Source: Clostridium massiliamazoniense
GTDB lineage: Bacteria > Bacillota > Clostridia > Clostridiales > Clostridiaceae
Direction: 5' to 3'
DNA: 64,000 bases
Assembly: GCF_001403635.1 (NCBI RefSeq)
Contig: NZ_LN879466.1
Span: 62,001 to 126,000, forward strand
Part shown: positions 1 through 11,400 of the stretch, in pieces
Position numbering within the stretch: the first letter of the stretch is position 1
How the letters are laid out: each line of letters starts with the position of its first letter
Position numbers and translations under genes: made by a program
The notes under the pieces: generated by a model
Told to the model about the DNA's origin: nothing
Seen by the model: the letters and a program-made list of their open reading frames with translations, nothing else
Databases searched by the model: none

Positions 1-224
1 GGGTATACAGTTCTAGTAATTATTTTATCATCTTCTAACTCTCTTAATTGTCTAATTAACATACGTTGATTAGCTTGAGGAAGTTTTTTTTGTAGCTCAC
101 TTAATCTTAGTGGAGACTGCTGAAGTAAACACCATATAATAGCTATTTTCCAACGACCTCCTATAACTGATAATGCCAAATCTTTAGTGGTAAAGTAGGC
201 TCTTTCTTTATAATAAATTGTCAT
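1..224 (-). CDS. HxlR-family transcriptional regulator (partial, 3' end outside window)
   Basis: The reading frame starts at ATG 224, with AAAGGAGTGA just upstream, and runs off the left edge of the window, so only about 74 N-terminal residues are visible. They contain the winged-helix core typical of HxlR proteins: a VIGGRWK segment, a helix with SPLRLSELQKKLP, and NQRMLIRQLRELEDD as the recognition helix region. HxlR-type regulators often respond to formaldehyde, electrophiles or oxidants. The gene is divergent from a glutathione-type formaldehyde dehydrogenase gene, so it probably controls that pair. The family call is firm; the formaldehyde role is inferred from position. Confidence 0.88.
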   Translation of the reverse strand, partial: MTIYYKERAYFTTKDLALSVIGGRWKIAIIWCLLQQSPLRLSELQKKLPQANQRMLIRQLRELEDDKIITRTVY

Positions 225-256
225 GTATTTTCACTCCTTTTATTTATATTATATCT

Positions 257-278
257 ATACTGACAAAAAAGTCAGTAT
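257..278. promoter_or_regulatory. 8-bp inverted repeat, probable HxlR operator
   Basis: ATACTGAC and its exact complement GTCAGTAT are separated by six A residues. The site lies in the divergent promoter region between the HxlR gene and the formaldehyde dehydrogenase gene, 33 bp before the HxlR start codon. Size and symmetry fit a dimeric winged-helix repressor. The binding protein is inferred. Confidence 0.55.
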
Positions 279-367
279 TGTATGATGAATTATACTTTAT
301 TACTATGGAAATATAGATGTCGTATTAAAAAGTTTTATTATGTCTAGAACTTATATAGTTATTCTAG

Positions 368-2408
<2,041 letters not shown>

Positions 2409-2453
2409 TTAATCTTTTTATTACTGTATTAAGAAATAGGAAGATTTACTATT

Positions 2454-2481
2454 AGAGTTAGTGTAAAAGCTAACTCTTTTT
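2454..2481 (+). terminator. Rho-independent terminator after fghA
   Basis: AGAGTTAG pairs with CTAACTCT across an 8-base loop, followed by T residues. Nearly the same hairpin ends the next two genes at 3089 and 4231. Confidence 0.85.
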
Positions 2482-2667
2482 ACTATAGAAAAATAATAAA
2501 ACTAAAATAAAGAAAAAGAATCTTTAATTTTATAATGTGTAGTATTCAATACTCTATCAACTACTTTTCATAATAATCTTAACAAAAATGAACTTGACAT
2601 CATATTATGTAGAATAGATAAGTATTTTACTATCTAAATAAAATGTAATAAGTGATGGAGAAAAGGT

Positions 2668-3069
2668 ATGGAAAAGTTTTGTAGAGTTTGTAATGAGTTT
2701 GCTAGAATATTAGGTGCTGAAATTTTAAGTAAAGACAATAATGTTTGTACAGTAACATTTATGAGAAATATAAATGCAAGAATATTAGGAAGAAGAACAA
2801 GATCCCCATTAGCATTATCAGCATTATTCTCTTTTGAGTGTCCAGATAAATGTGGTAAAACACTTAATTTAGGCGAGACAGTTATACTTCAAGAAGAAAT
2901 AAATAGATTTGTTTCAGCATTAAGACAAAGAGGAATATTAGTAACTGCAATTCATAACCATTGGTTATGTGAGGATCCAAGACTTATGTATATTCATTTT
3001 CAATCAATTGATTGTCCATTAGATTTTGCCAAAAAAGTAGCAGAAGCTTTGAAAGTTTTAAAATGCTAA
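2668..3069 (+). CDS. DUF1259 (LpqO-like) family protein
   Basis: A 133-residue protein matching the DUF1259 pattern: a segment LGETVILQEEINRFVSALRQ, then the diagnostic VTAIHNHWLCEDPRLMYIHF. The clustered histidines in that last motif suggest a metal site, but the biochemical role of the family is not established. No signal peptide is present, unlike the mycobacterial lipoprotein LpqO. The gene stands alone, with GGAG upstream and its own terminator. Confidence 0.75.
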   Translation: MEKFCRVCNEFARILGAEILSKDNNVCTVTFMRNINARILGRRTRSPLALSALFSFECPDKCGKTLNLGETVILQEEINRFVSALRQRGILVTAIHNHWLCEDPRLMYIHFQSIDCPLDFAKKVAEALKVLKC

Positions 3070-3088
3070 AATAAAGTTAAATTTTAAG

Positions 3089-3114
3089 GAGTTAGCGTAA
3101 TGCTAACTCTTTTT
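3089..3114 (+). terminator. Rho-independent terminator
   Basis: GAGTTAGC pairs with GCTAACTC over a 5-base loop, followed by TTTTT. Member of the repeated hairpin set at 2454, 3089 and 4231. Confidence 0.88.
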
Positions 3115-3273
3115 GTTAGACTAAGTTTGTTTGAAATATATAATTAAGTAAAAAATGTGAAATTATATGGATAATATTGTAGTGAAATTAGTTAAAAAAG
3201 GTTATTTAGTAGAATAAGGAACGTAATGACTCTGTGAAGAATATAATATAAAAAAATTATAGGATAGAGGATT

Positions 3274-4191
3274 ATGATAAGTAGAGAAAAATATGTTATG
3301 TCATCACTAGAATTACACCTCTTTTTTGGGAGAATTATGAAGGAACATTCTTTATTTTTAGAGATAGGATTTACTCCTAAAAATAAGAAGTTTTCTAAGG
3401 AGGCTGATAATTATAAGGTAAACTTTGAAAAACTTTTACTAGATGTAGTTAAGATAAGTAATGGAAGGGTTAGAAAATCTGTATTAAATTCTGGAGAAAT
3501 TTTCACTGAATATACTTTGGATGCAGAAAAAAAGACAAGCTATTATACAAATATAGACATTAATTATAAAATAACATCAATGGAGAAAGAGTTAGAGCAT
3601 AGACCTGCTTGTAATATTGATAGTAAGGTAGTGAATTGCGTAAAAAGTATTAATAACAGAGCTATAAAATTGCTAGATGGATTAATAGAGTTTAAAAAAG
3701 AAATCTTACATTGTATGTTAAATTGTAAGTTGTTTACAGTAAATTATCCATTACTTATTGAACACATAATACGAGAGGCAAACTTATATCGTCAATATGT
3801 AAAAAGAATTGAAAATAATGAGGATATAGAGAGGAATGAGGTTAAAAAAAATGAACTATTTTGGAATCGAATTATGATGGAGCATTCTTTGTTTATTAGA
3901 GGATTACTTGACCCTAGTGAAAATAAATTAATAGCTACTTCAAATAAATTTGCAGGAGAGTTCAATGAATTAATTAAAAAGGCGGATAGTGCTACTGAAT
4001 TAACAATGGAAAGTATTACAAATAGTACATTAGCAGAAACAATTAAGTTAAGAGATTTTAAGGAAGCTGGTACAAAGGGGATAGCTGATTGTAAAATAAA
4101 ATCTATAATGTTACCACTTCTTGCTGATCATGTATTAAGAGAAGCAAATCATTATATACGCTTACTAAGAAGTTATGAATGTAATGAGTAA
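3274..4191 (+). CDS. DUF2935 protein, two hemerythrin-like helical repeats
   Basis: A 305-residue helical protein made of two similar halves. Each half opens with an RIM(K/M)EHSLF motif (residues around 21 and 202) and closes with a Glu/Asp-His-X2-Arg-Glu-Ala-Asn motif (LIEHIIREANLYR, LADHVLREANHYI). Conserved Glu and His at helix positions suggest a four-helix, possibly di-iron, bundle as expected for DUF2935; metal binding is inferred. There is no signal peptide or membrane segment. The gene is monocistronic with a terminator at 4231. Confidence 0.8.
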   Translation: MISREKYVMSSLELHLFFGRIMKEHSLFLEIGFTPKNKKFSKEADNYKVNFEKLLLDVVKISNGRVRKSVLNSGEIFTEYTLDAEKKTSYYTNIDINYKITSMEKELEHRPACNIDSKVVNCVKSINNRAIKLLDGLIEFKKEILHCMLNCKLFTVNYPLLIEHIIREANLYRQYVKRIENNEDIERNEVKKNELFWNRIMMEHSLFIRGLLDPSENKLIATSNKFAGEFNELIKKADSATELTMESITNSTLAETIKLRDFKEAGTKGIADCKIKSIMLPLLADHVLREANHYIRLLRSYECNE

Positions 4192-4230
4192 TTATGAAGA
4201 TAGAAAATAAAAATATAGTTAGATTTTAAA

Positions 4231-4259
4231 AGAGTTAGTTTTTATGCTAACTCTTTTTA
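4231..4259 (+). terminator. Rho-independent terminator
   Basis: AGAGTTAG and CTAACTCT form the stem, followed by TTTTT. Third member of the near-identical hairpins in this stretch. Confidence 0.87.
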
Positions 4260-4450
4260 TAGGTAAGTTATAATAAGGATAATTAAATATAAGGTGCAAC
4301 TTCTAAAGATTGAAATAGCTTCAAGATGTTATTAAACTAATATTAGAATATAAAAGAAAATATCTTAAAATAGTGGAGATATAGAATAAAAATTTTATTG
4401 AGATAAAAGATATAATATTTTTAATAGATATATTGAAGGAGAATAAAAAG

Positions 4451-4747
4451 ATGAAATATTTTATAGTAGAAGGAACAATAAAAAATCAACATAAAGTAGA
4501 TGATAAGCTAATGAAGGTACATATGGATTATACTCAAAAAGCAATGAATAAAGGCTTAATATTAATGTCTGGACTTAAAGAGGACATGAGTGGTGGAATA
4601 TTTGTTATGAAATCAGAATCTCTTGAAATTTTAGAAGATTATTTAAATAATGAGCCATTTAAACTTGCTGGAGTACAAGATTATAAAGTTACAGAGTTTT
4701 CAGCTCATTACTTCAATGAAAATCCTAAGGAATGGTTTAATAAGTAA
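4451..4747 (+). CDS. YciI/YCII-like small protein
   Basis: A 98-residue protein with the YCII-related (dimeric alpha/beta barrel) layout: KYFIVEGTI as first strand, an HMDYTQKAMNKGLIL helix, LMSGLKED, GGIFVMKSES, and a final segment NNEPFKLAGVQDYKVTEF. YciI relatives are small, mostly uncharacterised proteins. ATG 4451 is preferred because GAAGGAG lies 9 bases upstream; the in-frame TTG at 4433 lies before that site. A hairpin terminator follows at 4801. Confidence 0.75.
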   Translation: MKYFIVEGTIKNQHKVDDKLMKVHMDYTQKAMNKGLILMSGLKEDMSGGIFVMKSESLEILEDYLNNEPFKLAGVQDYKVTEFSAHYFNENPKEWFNK

Positions 4748-4800
4748 TCCATAGTAGAGGGAAAAGGATTAATTTGCAGTAATTTATTATATGGAAAATG

Positions 4801-4838
4801 AAAAGTTAGAAGTACAGAAAAGTGTTTCTAGCTTTTTT
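4801..4838 (+). terminator. Probable terminator
   Basis: An 11-base arm AAAAGTTAGAA pairs (one G-U) with TTCTAGCTTTT, followed by T residues. It lies 53 bases after the YciI-like gene. The following stretch to 5186 shows no convincing gene. Confidence 0.7.
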
Positions 4839-5186
4839 ATTTTATAAATTAAGATTTAATATTTATGATGAGTGTAATAGAAAAATATTTCTTATTAAAA
4901 AGTGCATTATAGTAAATAAATTTCCATTAAATAATTTGTAAATAAAACTTAATATACTAAAAAAATCATAAATAATTCAATTTGATAGATAAGTATAATT
5001 TTTATAAACTTTGATTAATAAAAGTTTATATTCATATAAATAAAAATGAGGTAGTTATATGAATTCCGGCAATAGTGATTATGTTTTTTATAATATATAT
5101 TTATATATAAATTGTATAAGCAAATTTATAAGTTGAAACAAATATTTTAATTATAAATAATACAAGCTTTTAATGGGAGGAAAGAC

Positions 5187-5339
5187 ATGAATATTAACAT
5201 TAAGTCTAAATTAATAGATTTTATAGTAGAAATCTTAGAGAATTCGGGCATAATAGGAGGATTTTTTATTTTAATCTTTCCATTTCTTTTAATGATTATA
5301 TTAATAAATAAATTTAGTAGATACTTTAAATTGTATTAA
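5187..5339 (+). CDS. Small membrane protein, 50 residues
   Basis: A short frame with GGGAGGAAAG directly before its ATG. The product has an amphipathic N-terminal third (SKLIDFIVEILENSG), then one hydrophobic segment of about 20 residues (GGFFILIFPFLLMIILI) and a basic/aromatic tail. Size and shape are those of single-pass small membrane proteins. I do not recognise a family. The strong ribosome site is the main support. A second tiny frame (18 codons from 5371) follows and is probably not a gene. Confidence 0.5.
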   Translation: MNINIKSKLIDFIVEILENSGIIGGFFILIFPFLLMIILINKFSRYFKLY

Positions 5340-5442
5340 CTATGTAGAGTTTGGAGTGAAGTAATAAATATGAAAATTTTAAATAGATTTAAAGGAAATA
5401 AAAAGATAAAAATATTATTTAAGTAATTAGGAAGTGAGAATT

Positions 5443-5868
5443 ATGAAATGCACTTGGTGTTCAAAAACATTGTCAGAAGAAGAAAAAGAAAAAAAGATTC
5501 ATTGTGGTGAAATCTATGAAAATTTTAATTTTTGTTCTGAAGAACATTTAAAGGAGTTTAATTGTTTTTTAGAGGATGTTAATAAGAATAAAATTAAATT
5601 TTTATTGCTTATTCTTTTAGGTACAATAGGTATTCCAGTGACATCAATAATATATGCAGCTATAAGTAATAATTTAATTCCATGGGGAATGGGTGCTTGG
5701 GGAGGTATAATATTAGGTGGAACATTGATAAGATTTCCTTATTGTACACCTCAAACAAATCAAATATTTGGTGTAAAAAAATCTATTAATATTGCTAGAA
5801 GAATTGGTGGGATTTGTGCAATTGTTGGTATAGTTTGTTTCATTCTATTTCTAATACAAATATTATAA
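5443..5868 (+). CDS. Zinc-ribbon-like membrane protein of unknown function
   Basis: About 141 residues. The N-terminus has CTWCSKTLS and a later HCGE...FNFCSEEH, four cysteines and a histidine that could form a zinc ribbon. It is followed by three hydrophobic segments (roughly residues 50-72, 78-96 and 120-141) separated by a short loop containing RFPYCTPQTN. ATG 5443 is preferred over GTG 5434 because AGGAAG lies just before the GTG. No named function. Confidence 0.7.
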   Translation: MKCTWCSKTLSEEEKEKKIHCGEIYENFNFCSEEHLKEFNCFLEDVNKNKIKFLLLILLGTIGIPVTSIIYAAISNNLIPWGMGAWGGIILGGTLIRFPYCTPQTNQIFGVKKSINIARRIGGICAIVGIVCFILFLIQIL

Positions 5869-5960
5869 TTTTTATTTGATGATTAGAGTTTGCAATACTC
5901 CTATGTTCTAAAGGAAACTCCACTTGAATTAAGTCTACATTTATATTAAAAGTGATTATT

Positions 5961-6010
5961 TCTAACCTTTTTAGCAGTAGCATGACAAAGAAAAGGTTAG
6001 GATATTTTTT
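5961..6010 (+). terminator. Rho-independent terminator
   Basis: TCTAACCTTTT and AAAAGGTTAGGA form the stem with a 19-base loop, followed by a T-rich tail. It ends the transcript of the zinc-ribbon membrane gene. Confidence 0.7.
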
Positions 6011-6155
6011 CTTTATTTAATTTCAGAATATTCATTCAATATTCACTTTAGTTATATGCTAAGTTCACTCATAAGGATGATTATAATGTTATAATCAAGA
6101 CAGAAAAGAGAAAATGATATAGATATAAAATTTATTAATTAAGGAGTGATATAAA

Positions 6156-6329
6156 GTGATAGGAAGAAAAAGTTTAACTGGTGAATTATGTCCAAGCTCG
6201 GGAATATGGAGATCAGAAGGTCATGGGAAAACTGCTATAGCACGAAGACAAGGAGATAAAATGCCTAGACATAGAAACAAAGATGTTATATGGAGAAAGA
6301 TTCAGCACTTACCAAAAAAATTAAAGTAG
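6156..6329 (+). CDS. Small basic protein, possibly YjzC-like
   Basis: A 57-codon frame beginning with GTG, preceded by AAGGAGTGA. The product is basic and contains SLTGELCPSSGIWRSEGHG, RRQGDKMPRHR and VIWRKIQHL. The pattern of a Cys-Pro-X2-Gly-(I/V)-(W/Y) turn, a Gly-Asp-(K/R)-X-Pro step and a final tryptophan recalls the small YjzC family of Firmicutes; I am not certain. A clear terminator follows at 6391. Confidence 0.6.
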   Translation: MIGRKSLTGELCPSSGIWRSEGHGKTAIARRQGDKMPRHRNKDVIWRKIQHLPKKLK

Positions 6330-6390
6330 TTTAAATAAATAAAGAAAGATAATTATGGAACAATACAATTTAATAAATGATAAAAGATGA

Positions 6391-6436
6391 AACTCTATAT
6401 AGATTTGCGTAAAAACAATTCTATGTAGAGTTTTTT
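6391..6436 (+). terminator. Rho-independent terminator (repeated sequence)
   Basis: AACTCTATATAGA pairs with TCTATGTAGAGTT and is followed by Ts. Almost the same hairpin, including the loop, occurs at 19411. Confidence 0.88.
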
Positions 6437-6489
6437 GTGATTAATTATATTCTTAGAACAATATAACTGAATAATTTGGAGGTGGTTAT

Positions 6490-6625
6490 ATGAAAAATAA
6501 TAATTTTGATTACATCTCTCTTAGTATTTTTTAATTTTTATATTTTAAATCACCTTTTATATATTTTACAGATTTTATTTTTATTAGGAATAAATTCAAA
6601 TATGATTAACATAAATTTAAACTGA
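6490..6625 (+). pseudogene. Frameshifted remnant of a small membrane protein
   Basis: GGAGGTGG precedes ATG 6490, but that frame stops after 14 codons. A different frame continues from about codon 7 with a hydrophobic stretch (ITSLLVFFNFYILNHLLYIL) to a stop at 6623. One indel would restore a membrane protein of about 44 residues. Low certainty. Confidence 0.3.
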
Positions 6626-6673
6626 TTTAGTTATAATTAATCTTAAAGTAATATTTACAAGGAGACTTTCTAT

Positions 6674-7111
6674 ATGAATAATAAAAAAGAAATTAATAAA
6701 AGTATTAAATTAAAAGCATATGTAATAGCATATATTACACTTATACCTTTTGGGCTATATAATGCGGCTCTTTGTAGATTGGTCTATGGTTTTTTTGGTG
6801 CTAATTCTAAGTTTATAATTTCACTTTTAGATAGCATACTTATAGGGGTGGCTATTATATTTTTAAGCATAAGAAATATGGAAGAGAAAAGCAATATAAA
6901 TCTCTTAAGAATTATAGGATTTACAATAGTAATGGTGTATCCTGTAATAACATTAATTGCTCAAGTTTTTTCATTATTTGAGTTTAAAGGTATAGTTTTT
7001 GATATAAGTAAACTGTCTATTTTTGATGATACTGCTATTTTTCTTAATATTCCATTGTTTTTAGTAATATTAATTGTAACTGCTATGTTTAATAAAAAAG
7101 TTATTAAGTAA
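6674..7111 (+). CDS. Multipass membrane protein of unknown function
   Basis: A 145-residue protein with four predicted membrane segments (roughly residues 15-35, 44-62, 76-98 and 120-139) and a basic N-terminus and C-terminus, which puts both ends in the cytoplasm. AAGGAG precedes the ATG. I recognise no family and the neighbours do not suggest a role. Confidence 0.65.
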   Translation: MNNKKEINKSIKLKAYVIAYITLIPFGLYNAALCRLVYGFFGANSKFIISLLDSILIGVAIIFLSIRNMEEKSNINLLRIIGFTIVMVYPVITLIAQVFSLFEFKGIVFDISKLSIFDDTAIFLNIPLFLVILIVTAMFNKKVIK

Positions 7112-7159
7112 TAACAAAAAAGATTTTTAATTTAGATAAATAATTTTGATATAAGTTAA

Positions 7160-7339
7160 TATGGATTTGAAGCTTCAACAGTTTTTGATTTAGAAAACTT
7201 AGATGACTTGCTAAATCGAGCTGATGATAACGGTACTTACCTTTCTGACGTTCAATCTTACTATAATGCTAATCAACTTAATATTGTATTAAGTGTTCCT
7301 CATGCTCTTGGAGATTATATTGAAGTAACTTTAAAATAA
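7160..7339 (+). pseudogene. Orphan C-terminal coding remnant
   Basis: An open stretch of 59 codons ending at TAA 7337 but beginning immediately after a stop, with no start codon or ribosome site. The peptide is acidic and protein-like (STVFDLENLDDLLNRADDNG, then SDVQSYYNANQLNIVLSVPH), unlike the random AT-rich flanks. It looks like the tail of a lost gene; the parent was not recognised. The rest of 7340-7714 holds a terminator at 7478 and no gene that I can support. Confidence 0.4.
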
Positions 7340-7477
7340 AAAATAAAGTTTTTTTAAGGAACTTTATAGAGTAGAGATTTAAATAAATAGAATTCAAAAT
7401 TAAAATTTAATATATATAAAATTAATTTTGATAAATCAAATAGTAAAGAAATATTAAATGAGGAAAAACTAGTTTAG

Positions 7478-7514
7478 AAAGATATACATTTTTAAATAAA
7501 AATGTATATCTTTT
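7478..7514 (+). terminator. Hairpin terminator
   Basis: GATATACATTTTTA and TAAAAATGTATATC form a near-perfect stem with a two-base loop and a TTTT tail. Confidence 0.7.
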
Positions 7515-7714
7515 AATATATTTCATTAGTATTATACCTTTAATACATTCGGTTAATCGGTGATTTTTAAATCTAGCAATAATATTATATTTTGGAGGTT
7601 TTTGTGAAAGGGAGATTATGTTGATACATTTAGAAAAAATAAAATAAAGAATATATAAAAATCAATATAGATAAGATATTAGAAAAACTATTAGCTAAGC
7701 TGGTAGATATTTAT

Positions 7715-8134
7715 TTAAAATTCAAATAAATTAAATTTTAAAATCATGAATATTAAAATTAATATATTTATACTATAACTTGATAAAAAGCAAAATGTTT
7801 TTTTTATGTTTATTTTATTAGGCGTTTTACATATATAAATAGAAATTATTGTAAGTATTGAGATTAATAGAAATAAAGATAATATCATAGGTATGTCATT
7901 TATACTAATATCACTTATGTTCAGGTAAAGATCCAAAATTACATTTGAAAGTGCTATAATAAGACCTTCTGTTAAAAATATAACTATACATAATTTCCAT
8001 AAATCTTTAATTTTAAATATATGAAGAAAAAGTATTTGTGAAAATATAGGTATCAATAAAAATAAAAAATAAATAATATAGAAAAAGTAACTCAAAAAAA
8101 TCATTGGAAATATACCTTCAAGAAAAATAGCCAT
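7715..8134 (-). CDS. Hydrophobic membrane protein of unknown function
   Basis: A 139-residue, very hydrophobic protein with four predicted membrane segments. Its ATG at 8134 is preceded by TTTGGAGGG, which supports expression. It contains no recognisable motif. It lies alone on the minus strand, divergent from the large metalloprotease gene. Confidence 0.6.
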   Translation of the reverse strand: MAIFLEGIFPMIFLSYFFYIIYFLFLLIPIFSQILFLHIFKIKDLWKLCIVIFLTEGLIIALSNVILDLYLNISDISINDIPMILSLFLLISILTIISIYICKTPNKINIKKTFCFLSSYSINILILIFMILKFNLFEF

Positions 8135-8336
8135 AAACCCTCCAAATATCTGTAATTTATAATATGTATATTAAATTATATTATAAATTTTATTATCAAT
8201 AAATACATTTATATTAATTAATGATAAATGTTATTAAAATGATGATAAAATGATGTTTTTTTTATTTATTTGTTTTATAAAATTTAAAGTAATTAATAAA
8301 TAGAATATTTAATAGAAGAATAAGAAACTTTATAAA

Positions 8337-8378
8337 AGAAATCTTAGTTGATTTATTTCAACTAAGATTTCTTTTTTT
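8337..8378. terminator. Perfect hairpin, likely bidirectional terminator
   Basis: AGAAATCTTAGTTGA pairs exactly with TCAACTAAGATTTCT around a 6-base loop, with a T7 tail on the plus strand and a shorter T run on the minus strand. It sits between divergent genes, so its use as a terminator or as a leader structure for the metalloprotease gene is open. Confidence 0.65.
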
Positions 8379-8491
8379 ATGGAAAGTACATTAAGAAGAA
8401 AATTTAATGTTTTTTTAAATATATATAAAAAAATTAAGAGATTAGTCGATAAATAGACTATGAGTTTATTTATTTAAAAGGGTGTGAATTT

Positions 8492-11400
8492 ATGGTGAAA
8501 AAGAAAATAACTGCAGTTTTAGCTACTACTATGATGGTAAGTCAATTAAGTCCAATAGCTGTTTATGCAAAGGATATATCTTCTAAGGAAAATGAAGAAG
8601 CTAAAGTTAGTTTAGATAATAACGAGGTTAAAAATAAAGAAGAGAATAAAATTGAGAATAATAAAAGTGAAGAGGAAGATAAAACCGAGGATGAGAAGAT
8701 AGAAGAAGTTCCTGAGGATGAGGATAAAAAGGAAGAAGAGGATTCTGAAAGCAACGAAAATTCTGATGAAAGTTCAGTTACTGAGCCTTATAAGCTTAAA
8801 GGAAGTTTAGAACTTGATATGAATTTTAGTACACCAATAAAGTATAAATCTAGTGAAGACACTAAGATAGATATTCTTATTAAAAATGATAAAGGTTTTG
8901 AGGGGACCATAAGTCTTGGAAGTAATAAAAGTTCAGGAACTATTGATGAAGGCATTGAGTATAACTTAAGAGCTTTAAATGGAAAGAAAAAACCTATTAA
9001 TGGAGAAGAGGAGCTTTCTTTTTATCATCTAAGTATTAATAATTTAGAGCTTGGTAATTATACAGTAGAAATATCAGGTGTGGGGTATGCTAAGGCTGTT
9101 ATTCCTAATATTGAAATACAAAATACTTCAAAAAGAGTTATCTTTGGAACAAGTGATAAGACTGTATTAATGGATAATGAAGGGAAAGAAAATCATAGTG
9201 CTATAAAGGAAGAATATAAGGGGGTATTTCTTTCTGGAGATATTAATGGTGATGGAGCTGTAAATAAGGTAGATTATGACCTTATGAAGGCTGAAATCAA
9301 AAAAGATGATGGAGGGAAAAACTTAGATTTTGACTTAAATAGAGACCAAAAAGTTGATATTACAGATTTATCTTATATTCATACAAACTTAGATAAATCT
9401 TTAGGAAGTGCAGTCATAGTAGATACAAATCCAATAATAAATCCTGATAATGTAAGCATAGATGTTGATACAACAAACATTAATGTTAAAGGAGAAATAA
9501 AGAATATATTAAAGGATAACGGAAGTACTGTAAAATTAGAAACTACGAACAATGCTCCAATAAGTGAAGAGAATCCTATAGCTATTCCTATAAATCTAGG
9601 AAAAACTAGAATGGGAACAACAAAAATGGAAACTGTGATTATAAAGGCACCGGGGGAGAATGCACCATCAAAGGGAAAAGTAGTAATTCCTAAAGGAAAT
9701 GAAGATGGTTCAGATTTAATAGTTGATTTTAATGAAAGTAATACAAAAAAGATATCACAAAAAACAGCAAATGGAGAAGCTCTTGAGGCAATAACTATTG
9801 ACCTTGGAAAACAGGTTGCTGTAAGTGAAGTAACTATAAAGGTTACAGGAGGAAGAGGGAATAAAAACTTAGCAGAAATAGCAAGTGTAGAATTTATAAA
9901 TAATGTTTATAAAGAACTTCCACAACCTAAAATGAATATTCCAGTTATAAATAATTACACAAGTGCAACAGCTGTAGGAAATGAGTTTATGCAATTTAAG
10001 TGGGAACATCAACCTAATGTAACAGCCTATGAACTTAAAGTTGAAAAGCTTAATGATAAAGGAGAAGTTGTTTCAACTAGAAAATATAAGACATCAGAAA
10101 ATTTTTTAAGAATAGAAGGTGACGTGGCGGGTTATGAAATTTATAGAGTGAGTGTTCAATCTTTAAGTGGTGATGAGTGGTCAAGTGGATATAAAGATAA
10201 TCAACAAGGGTATGATGCTTCAAAAGTAGGAAGTACAAACCTTGAAAATAACAGTAATGATAAAGATGGAAAGCCAGATAATGTAGATGAAAATTATAAA
10301 CCACAAGAATGGAATTCTGAAACAGGTAATTTAGAAAGTGGTGCTAGTCAAAATGGAATGTATGGTTCAGATTCAATAATAGAGCTTCAACTTGTACCAG
10401 AAACAGCCCCAGAGGGACCAGAAGGTATAAAGGCAGAAGGGCTTTATAAAGGATTAAAAGTAAATTGGAAAGCACATAAAAAGGCTAAGGATTATGATCT
10501 TTATTATAGAAAGGTTGGAGAAGGAGCATGGACAAAAGCTAATGATCCTAATGAACCTAAGTATGTTGATAGTAATATTGAAAATGATATACCAGATGGA
10601 GTTATAAATTTAAAGCCAAATGAGAAGGAAGACAAGGAGGAACTTATAAGAAATACTTCATATATAATAAAAGGTCTTGATGATGATCAAACTTATGAGT
10701 TAAAGATGACAGCAACAAATCATCATGGAACAGGTGGACTTTCACAAACCTATCTTGGAAGAACTGAGAATCTTATAGGGCCAGAAATGCCCAAATATAA
10801 GCTTATAAATACACCAAAAGTAACATTTGAAAAAGGGGAATCACCTGTTAATGGAATAGTTGATATAGAATATTCTAATTATAGTGTAGCAGATCATCCA
10901 AATGGAATTGAAGATAAATTTGTTATTGTAGATGGTGATTATTCAACATATTGGACATCATTTACATGGAATACATCATATACAAGTTCACCAAAGATTA
11001 CCTTTGATAAAGAGTATGAAATGGATACTTTTATGATAGCAACAAGACTTGATGCAGGATATGGTGGAAATGCTTATGATTATGTTCCTGTTAGATACTT
11101 TGATAGTGAGAAAAATGAATATGTAAATGTAAATGGGCAATATAGTATTCAAAATAGTAATGGAAAAAGATACTATAAAGTAACTTTGGATGAACCTATT
11201 AAAACTAAAGAGTTAAATGTAGCCTTAAGAATACATCCAATGTATGAACCTTTATCAAGTATTAGTGAAATTAAATTTTATAACTATGATAGCTTAGAAA
11301 AAGATGTCGAAGCATTATTTAAAGATGAATTAATGTTAGAGCTTGCAGATGGAGTAACACAAGAAAAGGTAGACTCTCTGAGAGTAAGAGCTAATACAAT

